Assembly (NCBI RefSeq): GCF_030053135.1
Contig: NZ_CP125651.1
Span: 558,001 to 622,000 of the forward strand
Reading direction: 5' to 3'
Length of the DNA stretch: 64,000 bases
Source: Rhizobium sp. BT04
GTDB lineage: Bacteria > Pseudomonadota > Alphaproteobacteria > Rhizobiales > Rhizobiaceae
Below the pieces are notes generated by a model that was given only the letters and a program-made list of their open reading frames with translations, was not told the origin of the DNA and made no database searches. This document shows, piece after piece, positions 36,698-45,831 of this stretch (position 1 is the first letter of the stretch; every line of letters starts with the position of its first letter). The translations under genes were made by a program, and so were the position numbers.

Positions 36698-37264
36698 ATC
36701 TCGCCTGCAAACATCCTTGAACGGATGCCGGTCCAATGCCTTGACGCTGTTCGACGGCCGGACGGCAGGTCCGAATCCGCATCGCTAGTGTGCAGTCTGG
36801 CGAAGCCTTGAGGAAGGTGGAGGCCGTTTGCTTTGCCTCATCATTATTGATGAGGTGGTGGCGGGTGCTTCACCCTATATCGAACGGAAGCATATAGCCC
36901 TGCGCGGCAAAGAGGCATTATCCTGAAAAATCAAAGGTTATGCACGCAGAAATAGGCGCGCTCGCCGTGAGGGACGGCAGCTGGTACGGAGTTGGACCGA
37001 CCCGTGCCCGATCGAAGATGCCGCGATCCCAAAGGCTTTTGCCATCACCGGAACCGGTCCAGTACACGACTTTGTGACTTCGCGTGTCTGGGCCATTTCT
37101 TGGCCATGCGGCACGGCTGTTCCAAAAGGATGCAGGCGATAGAGCAAAAGGCGTAGGATATACTCGCTTGTTTTTCGACTATACTTCAGTGCCTCGTATG
37201 AAGCGATTTCGTATGAAGCGATCCTCAAAGATTGACCCTGATAATCTCGCGAGAGGTACCCGCT
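36698..37264. other. divergent intergenic region between export gene and first giant exoprotein
   Basis: About 570 bp. It holds a hairpin-forming inverted repeat, cctcatca-ttat-tgatgagg (36836-36855), about 140 bp upstream of the ExoF-like start, and a 15-bp tandem duplication, tcgtatgaagcgatt (37194-37222), about 45 bp upstream of the giant gene. Neither is a known site. No credible gene is present. Confidence 0.5.
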
Positions 37265-40200
37265 ATGTATCGCAACGCTCGCCGCTGGACTTCGCACTCA
37301 CTCCTGGTGGATTCGTTGATTCCCCGATGGTTCACTGTCGGCGGAGGCGGAAAGGGAAGGCCGCGTAAGCCGGCCGAAACGCGCGAGGATAGTGCTCAAC
37401 TTGCGGCCTCTGTCCAAACTGCGACTGGAGCCAATCAGGGCGCCCTTGTCGACGATCCCCATAAGGATGCGGTGCTCAGCGAGCATGACGTGGAACAGAC
37501 AGCGGGCGTGAACGGCGCGGACGGTCGGGCCGACGATAGGCTCGTAGCGCCGTCCTTGCCTGACACTTTCACAATCAATCGCGAAATGGGAGAGCGCAGC
37601 GGTGACCTGGCCGCCGCGTCCGCATCATCCGCTCATCCGCCAAGTTTTGTACATTTCGCGCCGGATGCGGACAGAGTTGCGTTCGCGGCGGCACCATCCC
37701 TTCCGCACGCCTATGCTGGAATGAGCTTCATAGGCGACGATCCTCTGGCCCCGTATTTGCCGGAAAGCCCTGCGCCGACAGCTTCGGGGCAAGATTCTGC
37801 TACCGTGGGAGGCGAACGTTCTCACTCGGGCAAGGTCGTCATTCTCGAATCGACGCCATCAGCGCAGTCGACTGCGCATCATGCTGGAGCCAATGCGCTG
37901 GCGGTTGGCATGCCCTTTGGTGTGTGCGGATGCGGCTACTATACCTCCCCCACGCGGATTCTCGATTGGGCCCATGGCAGCGGCCTGCTTCAGCAGGACG
38001 GTCAGTTGCCGGGGACCAAATTTACCGACGGGCCGGATTATGTGTCGACGATCAAGAAGGCCATCGGCGCCTCGGTCAGTGATCCGCTTCTCGATCGTGA
38101 CGTATCCTCGTTCGCGGGCTGGCGCGGAACCGCAGAGTGGACGAACTCGGCGATCTCCAACGGATCATTGCCCGGCGGCGGTGAGATGGGAACGGGAACC
38201 GGCACCAAGGGTAAAGCTGTCCTTTCCGGCTCGGTGACGACGCCACCTCAACCTTCTGCGCAGCGGTCGTTGGCAACGCAAGATCTGGCGGCCGCCGCGG
38301 CGGCGAGCAACCCGATCGTGCTGGAAAATCAGAAGCAGGGCAATCCGGAGAGCGAGTGGGGCATCGACACTGCCAGCACCAACATCGAGGGGTTTGCGAC
38401 CGACATCAGCGTCGACAACGGCAACACGGTCAGCTTCAAGATCAATACGAATTCCACCAACTATCGGATCGATATCTATCGGCTCGGCTATTATGGCGGC
38501 ATGGGTGCCCGCAAGGTCACGACCATACAGCATACCGGATTGCAGACGCAGCCCAATCCGCTGCGCAATGCCACGACCGGCACGGTGGACGCCGGCAACT
38601 GGGCCGTCTCGGCGTCCTGGACCGTACCTGCCGATGCCGTCTCAGGCGTCTATATCGCCAAACTCGTGCGTCAGGACGGCACCTTCGGCGAAAATCAAAT
38701 CCCGTTCATCGTGCGCGATGACGCCAGCCACAGCGACATCGTCTTCCAGACCGCAGACGAGACCTGGCAAGCTTACAACGGCTGGGGTGGCGCAAACTTC
38801 TATGGCGGCAACGGCCCGGCGACGGGGCAGGGGGCGGGTCGCGCCTATGCGCTCAGCTACAACAGGCCGATTGCGACCCGTGACGGGGTCGGCACCTATG
38901 CCGGCCCGCAGGACTATTTGTTCGGCGCCGAATATGCAGGCATCTACTGGCTGGAACAGAACGGCTATGACGTCTCCTATCTCTCGGGCGTCGACGTCGA
39001 CCGCTATGGCAGCCTATTGCTCAATCACAAGACCTATGTCGATGCCGGGCACGATGAATACTGGTCGGGACAGCAGAGGACCAATGTCGAAGCCGCACGC
39101 GATGCCGGCGTCAATCTGATGTTCTGGAGCGGTAACGAGGTCTACTGGCGTACCCGTTGGGGCAATGCCTACAGTGCCGACGGAACACCTTATCGCACCC
39201 TGATCTCCTACAAGGAGACATGGGGTCCTCCGGGTACCAGCCTCGATCCTACCAACGAATGGACGGGCACCTTCCGCGATCCGCGCCTCAGCCCGCCTGC
39301 TATCGGCGGCGGCAATCCCGAGAATTCGCTGACCGGTCAATTGTTCAAGGTCGACGACGTCGGGGGCAATCTTGCCTCGATCAAGGTTGCCTATGATGAT
39401 GCCAACCTGCGCTTCTGGCGCAATACGAGCGTCGCAAATCTTCAGCCCGGCCAGACGGCAACGCTCACCAAGAATTATCTTGGTTACGAGTGGGATGAAG
39501 CGCCTGACAATGGCTTCGATCCGGCCGGGCTCGTAAAGCTGTCGTCGACGACGATGCCCGTCAGCACCTATTTGCTCGACTACGGCAACACGACCGGCAA
39601 TGCGACCGCGACCCACAATCTGACCCTTTACCGCGCCCCCAGCGGTGCGTTGGTGTTCGGCGCCGGTACGGTCTATTGGACATGGGGCCTGAGCGACAAT
39701 CACGATAACGAAGCGACCCCCACCGATCCTCGCGTGCAGCAGGCAATGGTCAATCTGCTTGCCGATATGGGCATTCAGCCGGGGACGCTGCAATCCGGGC
39801 TTACCGCGACGACTGCTTCATCGGACAATGTTGCGCCGACCTCCGTCATCACGGTGCCCGCCACGGTGACAGCTGGATCTACCGTGACGATTTCGGGCAC
39901 CGCTGCCGACACGGGCGGCGGGGTCATCGCCAGCGTCGAGGTGTCGACCGACAATGGTGCGAGCTGGCATCCGGCGACGGGCGACGAGAACTGGACCTAC
40001 ACATGGCAGCCGGCGATTGCAGGGACCTATACGATCCGGTCGCGGGCGGTGGACGATAGCATCAATCTCGAGACACCCTCGGCGGGGCGCACTGTCACCG
40101 TCACCGGGCCGGCTTATACGTCTCTCTTCGGTGCCGCGACGCCCGCTGTCGTCAACACCAACGATACTGCGGCCGTCGAGCTAGGGGTCAAATTCCAGTC

Positions 40201-43200
40201 CTCCGTGGCGGGCACGGTCAGCGGTATCCGGTTTTACAAGAGCAGCCTGGATACGGGCACACATACCGGGTCGCTCTGGTCAAGTACGGGTACGCGGCTT
40301 GCGACCCTCACCTTCACCAACGAGACTGCCAGCGGCTGGCAGACCGCGACTTTCACGAGTCCGGTGACGTTGACAGCCGGACAGACCTATACCGCATCTT
40401 ACCATACGAATGTCGGCAACTATTCGACGACCGCCAACTACTTCCTGTCCAATGTGACGAGTGGTCCGCTGACGGCGCCGGCAAGCGGCAACGGCGTCTA
40501 CCGCTATGGCAATAGCGCGTTCCCGACGAGCAGCTTGGACCAGACGAACTATTGGGTCGATGTGATGTTCAATCCCTCTAATGCGAACAACACGACGCCG
40601 ACGGCGGTTGCCGATGCGGGGGATGCGACCGAGAAGGGTGGTGTCGCCAATGGTTCGGGTGGTGTGGTTGCCAGCGGCAACGTTCTGACCAACGACACCG
40701 ATCCGGATGCTGGCGACACCAAGACGGTGAGCGCCGTCAGCTTCGGCGCGACCTCAGGCACACTCGGCTCGGCGCTGAACGGCACTTATGGCAGTCTCGT
40801 TCTCAATGCATCGGGCGCTTATACCTATACGATCAACGAGACCAATTCCGCCGTGCAGGCGCTGCGCCTGTCGACCAACACGCTGAACGATGTCTTCAGC
40901 TACACGATGCGCGATTCCGCCGGGGCCACCGCCACGGCTAATCTGACCGTCACCATCCATGGCGCCAATGACGCGCCGGTGCTCGCCGTCCAGACGGCGA
41001 CCCAGAACGCCACCGTCGGCTCGGCCTTCTCCTACGTGCTGCCGACGACGACCTTCTCCGATGTCGACAGCGGCGAGACGCTGGCCTACGCGGCAACGGC
41101 TGCCGACGGCAGCGCACTTCCCTCCTGGCTGACCTTCAACGCCTCGACGCGGACCTTCTCCGGCACACCGACAACGGGCGGCACTTATGGTGTCAAGGTC
41201 ACGGCAACCGACCTCGGCGGCCTTGCCGCCAACGAGACCTTCAACATTGCCGTGTCGGTGCCGGGCAACACGACGCCGACGGCGGTTGCCGATGCGGGGG
41301 ATGCGACCGAGAAGGGTGGTGTCGCCAATGGTTCGGGTGGTGTGGTTGCCAGCGGCAACGTTCTGACCAACGACACCGATCCGGATGCTGGCGACACCAA
41401 GACGGTGAGCGCCGTCAGCTTCGGCGCGACCTCAGGCACGCTCGGCTCGGCGCTGAACGGCACTTATGGCAGTCTCGTTCTCAATGCATCGGGCACCTAT
41501 ACCTATACGATCAACGAGACCAATTCCGCCGTGCAGGCGCTGCGCCTGTCGACCAACACGCTGAACGATGTCTTCAGCTACACGATGCGCGATTCCGCCG
41601 GCACCACCGCCTCGGCAAACCTCACCATCACCATCCATGGCGCCAATGACGCGCCGGTGCTCGCCGTCCAGACGGCGACCCAGAATGCCACCGTCGGCTC
41701 GGCCTTCTCCTTCGTGGTGCCGACGACGACCTTCACCGATGTCGACAGCGGCGAGACGCTGACCTATTCGGCAACGGCTGCCGACGGCACGGCATTGCCC
41801 TCTTGGCTTGCCTTCAATGCCTCGACGCGCACCTTTTCCGGCACGCCGACGACAGCTGGCAACTATGGCGTCAAGGTCACGGCAACCGATATCGGCGGCC
41901 TCTCGACCAACGAGACTTTCACTATCGCCGCCGCGGCGGGGCCATCGACCTACAGCCTGTTTTCCGCCTCCAGCACGCCGGCCCAGACGAACCTCAATGA
42001 TGGCCAGCAGCTCGAGCTCGGCGTCAAGTTCCAGTCGAACGTTGCCGGCGATGTCACTGGCATCAGGTTCTACCGCAGCGCCAACGACAACGGCCAGAAC
42101 GTCGTCGATCTGTGGACCACCACGGGCACGAAGCTCGCCACCGCCACCTTCTCCACCACTACGGCGAGCGGCTGGCAGACGGTGAACTTTACGACACCCG
42201 TCACCATTGCCGCCAACACCGCCTATGTCGCCTCCTACCACACGACAGGCGCATACGTGGCGACCGCTAATTTCTTCACCGCCGCCGTCACCAGCGGTCC
42301 GCTGACGGCGACAGCCACCGGCAACGGCGTCTACCGCTATGGCGGCTCTGCCACCGCAGGCATTTTCCCGAATGCCACTTACAGCGCCACTAACTATTGG
42401 GCTGACGTGGTCTTCCGCCCCTCGAATGCGAACAACACGACGCCGACGGCGGTTGCCGATGCGGGGGATGCGACCGAGAAGGGTGGTGTCGCCAATGGTT
42501 CGGGTGGTGTGGTTGCCAGCGGCAACGTTCTGACCAACGACACCGATCCGGATGCTGGCGACACCAAGACGGTGAGCGCCGTCAGCTTCGGCGCGACCTC
42601 AGGCACGCTCGGCTCGGCGCTGAACGGCACTTATGGCAGTCTCGTTCTCAATGCATCGGGCACCTATACCTATACGATCAACGAGACCAATGCCGCCGTG
42701 CAGGCGCTGCGCCTGTCGACCAACACGCTGAACGATGTCTTCAGCTACACGATGCGCGATACCGCCGGGGCCACCGCCACGGCTAATCTGACCGTCACCA
42801 TCCATGGCGCCAATGACGCGCCGGTGCTCGCCGTCCAGACGGCGACCCAGAACGCCACCGTCGGCTCGGCCTTCTCCTACGTGCTGCCAACGACGACCTT
42901 CTCCGATGTCGACAGCGGCGAGACGCTGGCCTACGCGGCAACGGCTGCCGACGGCAGCGCACTTCCCTCCTGGCTGACCTTCAACGCCTCGACACGGACC
43001 TTCTCCGGCACACCGACAACGGGCGGCACTTATGGTGTCAAGGTCACGGCAACCGACCTCGGCGGCCTTGCCGCCAACGAGACCTTCAACATTGCCGTGT
43101 CGGTGCCGGGCAACACGACGCCGACGGCGGTTGCCGATGCGGGGGATGCGACCGAGAAGGGTGGTGTCGCCAATGGTTCGGGTGGTGTGGTTGCCAGCGG

Positions 43201-44293
43201 CAACGTTCTGACCAACGACACCGATCCGGATGCTGGCGACACCAAGACGGTGAGCGCCGTCAGCTTCGGCGCGACCTCAGGCACGCTCGGCTCGGCGCTG
43301 AACGGCACTTATGGCAGTCTCGTTCTCAATGCATCGGGCACCTATACCTATACGATCAACGAGACCAATTCCGCCGTGCAGGCGCTGCGCCTGTCGACCA
43401 ACACGCTGAACGATGTCTTCAGCTACACGATGCGCGATTCCGCCGGCACCACCGCCTCGGCAAACCTCACCATCACCATCCATGGCGCCAATGACGCGCC
43501 GGTGCTCGCCGTCCAGACGGCGACCCAGAATGCCACCGTCGGCTCGGCCTTCTCCTTCGTGGTGCCGACGACGACCTTCACCGATGTCGACAGCGGCGAG
43601 ACGCTGACCTATTCGGCAACGGCTGCCGACGGCACGGCATTGCCCTCTTGGCTTGCCTTCAATGCCTCGACGCGCACCTTCTCCGGCACGCCGACGACAG
43701 CTGGCAACTATGGCGTCAAGGTCACGGCAACCGATATCGGCGGCCTCTCGACCAACGAGACTTTCACTATCGCCGCCGCGGCGGGGCCATCGACCTACAG
43801 CCTGTTTCCCGCCTCCAGCACGCCGGCCCAGACGAACCTCAATGATGGCCAGCAGCTCGAGCTCGGCGTCAAGTTCCAGTCGAACGTTGCCGGCGATGTC
43901 ACCGGCATCAGGTTCTACCGCAGCGCCAACGACAACGGCCAGAACGTCGTCGATCTGTGGACCACCACGGGCACGAAGCTCGCCACCGCCACCTTCTCCA
44001 CCACCACGGCGAGCGGCTGGCAGACGGTGAACTTTGCAACGCCTGTTACGATCGCCGCCAACACCAACTATGTAGCCTCCTACCACACGACAGGCGCATA
44101 CGTGGCCACCAACAGCTTCTTCACCAATGCCGTGACAAACGGTCCGCTGACGGCCCAGTCAAGCGCCGTCGCCGGCGGCAACGGTGTCTATGCCTATGGC
44201 GGGTCCGCCACCACGGGTCTCTTCCCGACCGGCACCTACGATTCAGCGAATTACTATGCCGATGTGGTCTTCCGGCCGCAGCTTGTCGCGTGA
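37265..44293 (+). CDS. giant DUF4082/VCBS-cadherin repeat exoprotein with dimethylformamidase-like domain (copy 1)
   Basis: A 2342-residue protein with no Sec signal peptide. Residues 1-350 are low-complexity, with a CxC pair (VCGCGYY, Cys221/Cys223). Residues of about 351-845 match the C-terminal domain of N,N-dimethylformamidase large subunits (GFATDISVDNGNTVSFKI, RIDIYRLGYYGGMGARKV, HDEYW at 596-600). An Ig-like domain (858-948) follows, then DUF4082 domains at about 953-1105, 1562-1719 and 2177-2342. Four VCBS plus dystroglycan-type cadherin-like units (about 226 residues each) lie between them. There are no RTX nonapeptides; the C-terminus is DVVFRPQLVA. ATG 37265 has gagagg upstream. 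I infer type I secretion by the transporter at 52964 and a role at the cell surface or in the matrix. Confidence 0.85.
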   Translation: MYRNARRWTSHSLLVDSLIPRWFTVGGGGKGRPRKPAETREDSAQLAASVQTATGANQGALVDDPHKDAVLSEHDVEQTAGVNGADGRADDRLVAPSLPDTFTINREMGERSGDLAAASASSAHPPSFVHFAPDADRVAFAAAPSLPHAYAGMSFIGDDPLAPYLPESPAPTASGQDSATVGGERSHSGKVVILESTPSAQSTAHHAGANALAVGMPFGVCGCGYYTSPTRILDWAHGSGLLQQDGQLPGTKFTDGPDYVSTIKKAIGASVSDPLLDRDVSSFAGWRGTAEWTNSAISNGSLPGGGEMGTGTGTKGKAVLSGSVTTPPQPSAQRSLATQDLAAAAAASNPIVLENQKQGNPESEWGIDTASTNIEGFATDISVDNGNTVSFKINTNSTNYRIDIYRLGYYGGMGARKVTTIQHTGLQTQPNPLRNATTGTVDAGNWAVSASWTVPADAVSGVYIAKLVRQDGTFGENQIPFIVRDDASHSDIVFQTADETWQAYNGWGGANFYGGNGPATGQGAGRAYALSYNRPIATRDGVGTYAGPQDYLFGAEYAGIYWLEQNGYDVSYLSGVDVDRYGSLLLNHKTYVDAGHDEYWSGQQRTNVEAARDAGVNLMFWSGNEVYWRTRWGNAYSADGTPYRTLISYKETWGPPGTSLDPTNEWTGTFRDPRLSPPAIGGGNPENSLTGQLFKVDDVGGNLASIKVAYDDANLRFWRNTSVANLQPGQTATLTKNYLGYEWDEAPDNGFDPAGLVKLSSTTMPVSTYLLDYGNTTGNATATHNLTLYRAPSGALVFGAGTVYWTWGLSDNHDNEATPTDPRVQQAMVNLLADMGIQPGTLQSGLTATTASSDNVAPTSVITVPATVTAGSTVTISGTAADTGGGVIASVEVSTDNGASWHPATGDENWTYTWQPAIAGTYTIRSRAVDDSINLETPSAGRTVTVTGPAYTSLFGAATPAVVNTNDTAAVELGVKFQSSVAGTVSGIRFYKSSLDTGTHTGSLWSSTGTRLATLTFTNETASGWQTATFTSPVTLTAGQTYTASYHTNVGNYSTTANYFLSNVTSGPLTAPASGNGVYRYGNSAFPTSSLDQTNYWVDVMFNPSNANNTTPTAVADAGDATEKGGVANGSGGVVASGNVLTNDTDPDAGDTKTVSAVSFGATSGTLGSALNGTYGSLVLNASGAYTYTINETNSAVQALRLSTNTLNDVFSYTMRDSAGATATANLTVTIHGANDAPVLAVQTATQNATVGSAFSYVLPTTTFSDVDSGETLAYAATAADGSALPSWLTFNASTRTFSGTPTTGGTYGVKVTATDLGGLAANETFNIAVSVPGNTTPTAVADAGDATEKGGVANGSGGVVASGNVLTNDTDPDAGDTKTVSAVSFGATSGTLGSALNGTYGSLVLNASGTYTYTINETNSAVQALRLSTNTLNDVFSYTMRDSAGTTASANLTITIHGANDAPVLAVQTATQNATVGSAFSFVVPTTTFTDVDSGETLTYSATAADGTALPSWLAFNASTRTFSGTPTTAGNYGVKVTATDIGGLSTNETFTIAAAAGPSTYSLFSASSTPAQTNLNDGQQLELGVKFQSNVAGDVTGIRFYRSANDNGQNVVDLWTTTGTKLATATFSTTTASGWQTVNFTTPVTIAANTAYVASYHTTGAYVATANFFTAAVTSGPLTATATGNGVYRYGGSATAGIFPNATYSATNYWADVVFRPSNANNTTPTAVADAGDATEKGGVANGSGGVVASGNVLTNDTDPDAGDTKTVSAVSFGATSGTLGSALNGTYGSLVLNASGTYTYTINETNAAVQALRLSTNTLNDVFSYTMRDTAGATATANLTVTIHGANDAPVLAVQTATQNATVGSAFSYVLPTTTFSDVDSGETLAYAATAADGSALPSWLTFNASTRTFSGTPTTGGTYGVKVTATDLGGLAANETFNIAVSVPGNTTPTAVADAGDATEKGGVANGSGGVVASGNVLTNDTDPDAGDTKTVSAVSFGATSGTLGSALNGTYGSLVLNASGTYTYTINETNSAVQALRLSTNTLNDVFSYTMRDSAGTTASANLTITIHGANDAPVLAVQTATQNATVGSAFSFVVPTTTFTDVDSGETLTYSATAADGTALPSWLAFNASTRTFSGTPTTAGNYGVKVTATDIGGLSTNETFTIAAAAGPSTYSLFPASSTPAQTNLNDGQQLELGVKFQSNVAGDVTGIRFYRSANDNGQNVVDLWTTTGTKLATATFSTTTASGWQTVNFATPVTIAANTNYVASYHTTGAYVATNSFFTNAVTNGPLTAQSSAVAGGNGVYAYGGSATTGLFPTGTYDSANYYADVVFRPQLVA
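40583..44270 (+). repeat. 1845-bp near-identical internal tandem duplication
   Basis: Bases from about 40583 to 42427 recur from 42428 with only scattered differences, a shift of exactly 1845 bp (615 codons). The second copy diverges over its last ~230 bp. Each copy encodes two VCBS-cadherin units and one DUF4082 domain. Inside each copy the VCBS-cadherin unit is itself repeated with a 678-bp period. The DNA-level identity indicates recent duplication or gene conversion. Copy number may vary between strains, and short-read assemblies would tend to collapse it. Confidence 0.92.
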
Positions 44294-44395
44294 AGCATCT
44301 GACGAGGTTACGAACGGATATCGAATGAGGCTGATACCACGAAAATACTGGCCGCGGCGGCGATTGTCCCGACCGCCCACATTCAAGGGATGCCG

Positions 44396-45580
44396 ATGAA
44401 CGGGATCGACCGGCTACCCGTGACAGTGCTCGCCGGCTTTCTCGGCGCCGGCAAGACGACGCTTCTCAGCCACGTCTTGGCCAATCGCGAGGGTCTGCGG
44501 GTGGCCGTCATCGTCAACGATATGAGCGAGGTGAACATAGACGCCAGTCTCATCCGAGACGGCGGCTGCAACCTGTCGCACACGACGGAGACATTGGTCG
44601 AGCTCAGCAACGGCTGCATATGCTGCACCCTGCGCAACGACCTGCTGACAGAGGTGCGACGACTGGCCGAAGAGGGGCGCTACGACTATCTGCTGATCGA
44701 AGGCACCGGCATTGCCGAGCCATGCCCCATCGCGGCAACCTTTTCCTTCCGCGACGAAAACGGTGTTTCGCTCTCCGATTTTGCCAGACTCGACACAATG
44801 GTCACTGTGGTCGATGCCGCAAACCTGTTGACCGACTACGGTAGCGCCGATCTGCTTGCCGACCGCGGCCTGCAACGGGACGGTGAGGACCGGCGCACCC
44901 TCATCGACCTGCTGGTCGATCAGATCGAGTTTGCCGATGTCATCGTGATCAACAAGATTTCGGACGCGACTGAAGGGGTCCGCGCGGAGGTCCGCAAGAT
45001 CGTTGCGTCTCTCAACCCGGATGCGCGCCAGGTGGAGACGGATCTCGGCAAGGTTTCTTTGGCAGCCGTCCTCAATACCGGCCTCTTCGATGAAGCAAAA
45101 GCCGCCGCCCATCCTTTGTGGCACAAGGAACTGTACAGCCCGGGCGAGCATGTTCCGGAGACGGAAGAATACGGGGTTTCGAGCTTTGTCTATCGCACCC
45201 GGCGCCCCTTCGACCCCAAGCGGTTTCGCGCATTCCTGGACGAGCCCTGGCCGGGGGTCATCCGTGCCAAAGGCCATTTCTGGCTTGCTACGCGCCCGCG
45301 TCACGTGGGTCTGATGTCGGCTGCCGGGGTGCAACGGCGCTGCGAACCCATGGGGTTTTGGTGGGCAGCCGTTCCCCGACAGGACTGGCCGAGCCATCAA
45401 CAGTTTCGTCAGCATCTGGAGAGCCGGTGGGACAGCGCTTGGGGCGACCGTCGGCAGGAATTGGTCTTTATCGGCGTTGATATGGACGAGACAGGCGTCC
45501 GGACCGCATTGGACGACTGCCTCGCCGGCGCCGATCCGCGCGACTGGGCCACTCTCGAAGATCCGTTCCCGGCCTGGTAG
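44396..45580 (+). CDS. CobW/COG0523 family GTPase (copy 1)
   Basis: A 394-residue G3E-type P-loop GTPase of the COG0523 group (ZigA/YciC/CobW), proposed metal chaperones or insertases. It has Walker [12 protein letters not shown] (residues 11-21), the metal-binding CxCC in [13 protein letters not shown], the E-rich [11 protein letters not shown] and the guanine-specificity motif INKISD. The C-terminal CobW_C domain includes [20 protein letters not shown] and the ending [17 protein letters not shown] 44396 is chosen because aaggg lies 6 bases upstream; an ATG two codons earlier has no spacing. It follows the giant exoprotein gene by 102 bp, and an equivalent pair recurs downstream. Zinc is the usual cargo guess for this subgroup; the metal is not shown by the sequence. 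Confidence 0.9.
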   Translation: MNGIDRLPVTVLAGFLGAGKTTLLSHVLANREGLRVAVIVNDMSEVNIDASLIRDGGCNLSHTTETLVELSNGCICCTLRNDLLTEVRRLAEEGRYDYLLIEGTGIAEPCPIAATFSFRDENGVSLSDFARLDTMVTVVDAANLLTDYGSADLLADRGLQRDGEDRRTLIDLLVDQIEFADVIVINKISDATEGVRAEVRKIVASLNPDARQVETDLGKVSLAAVLNTGLFDEAKAAAHPLWHKELYSPGEHVPETEEYGVSSFVYRTRRPFDPKRFRAFLDEPWPGVIRAKGHFWLATRPRHVGLMSAAGVQRRCEPMGFWWAAVPRQDWPSHQQFRQHLESRWDSAWGDRRQELVFIGVDMDETGVRTALDDCLAGADPRDWATLEDPFPAW

Positions 45581-45607
45581 CAAGGGTGAAGCAGGACAAT
45601 GTTCAAA

Positions 45608-45807
45608 TTAACCGGCTCGACCAGCCGGTTCGGCCCAGAATTCCTTTTCAACCAGCGTCAGCCACTTGGCAGCAGCGGCAGGCAGCTTTGCGACTTGGTC
45701 GGCCGGTATGCGTTGAGGATCATCATATGGGCGTAGGGAATACCTCCCTCATACCCCAGATTGCTGTCGTACATTCCCGTAGCAAAGGTGCCAGAATGAA
45801 CCTCTTG
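45608..45807 (-). pseudogene. C-terminal gene remnant with one frameshift
   Basis: On the minus strand the frame reads SGTFATGMYDSNLGYEGGIP and then AHMMILNAYRP. At about 45690 it shifts to a second frame giving DQVAKLPAAAAKWLTLVEKE and FWAEPAGRAG to TAA at 45608. The continuity of protein-like sequence across the shift suggests the broken 3' end of a real gene, but I cannot name the family. The hairpin aaccggct/agccggtt (45610-45630) overlaps its end. The remnant lies exactly between the two exoprotein-GTPase modules. Confidence 0.45.
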
Positions 45808-45831
45808 CTATAGCGGCCGAAGGGGCTGCCG

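Noticed and set aside
40583..44270. CRISPR or other short-spaced repeat array
   Set aside because: The repeats are long, coding, in frame and contiguous; there are no unique spacers.
45610..45630. Terminator after the first CobW gene
   Set aside because: The 8-bp hairpin has no T-run and overlaps the end of a gene remnant on the other strand, so it is not listed as a terminator.
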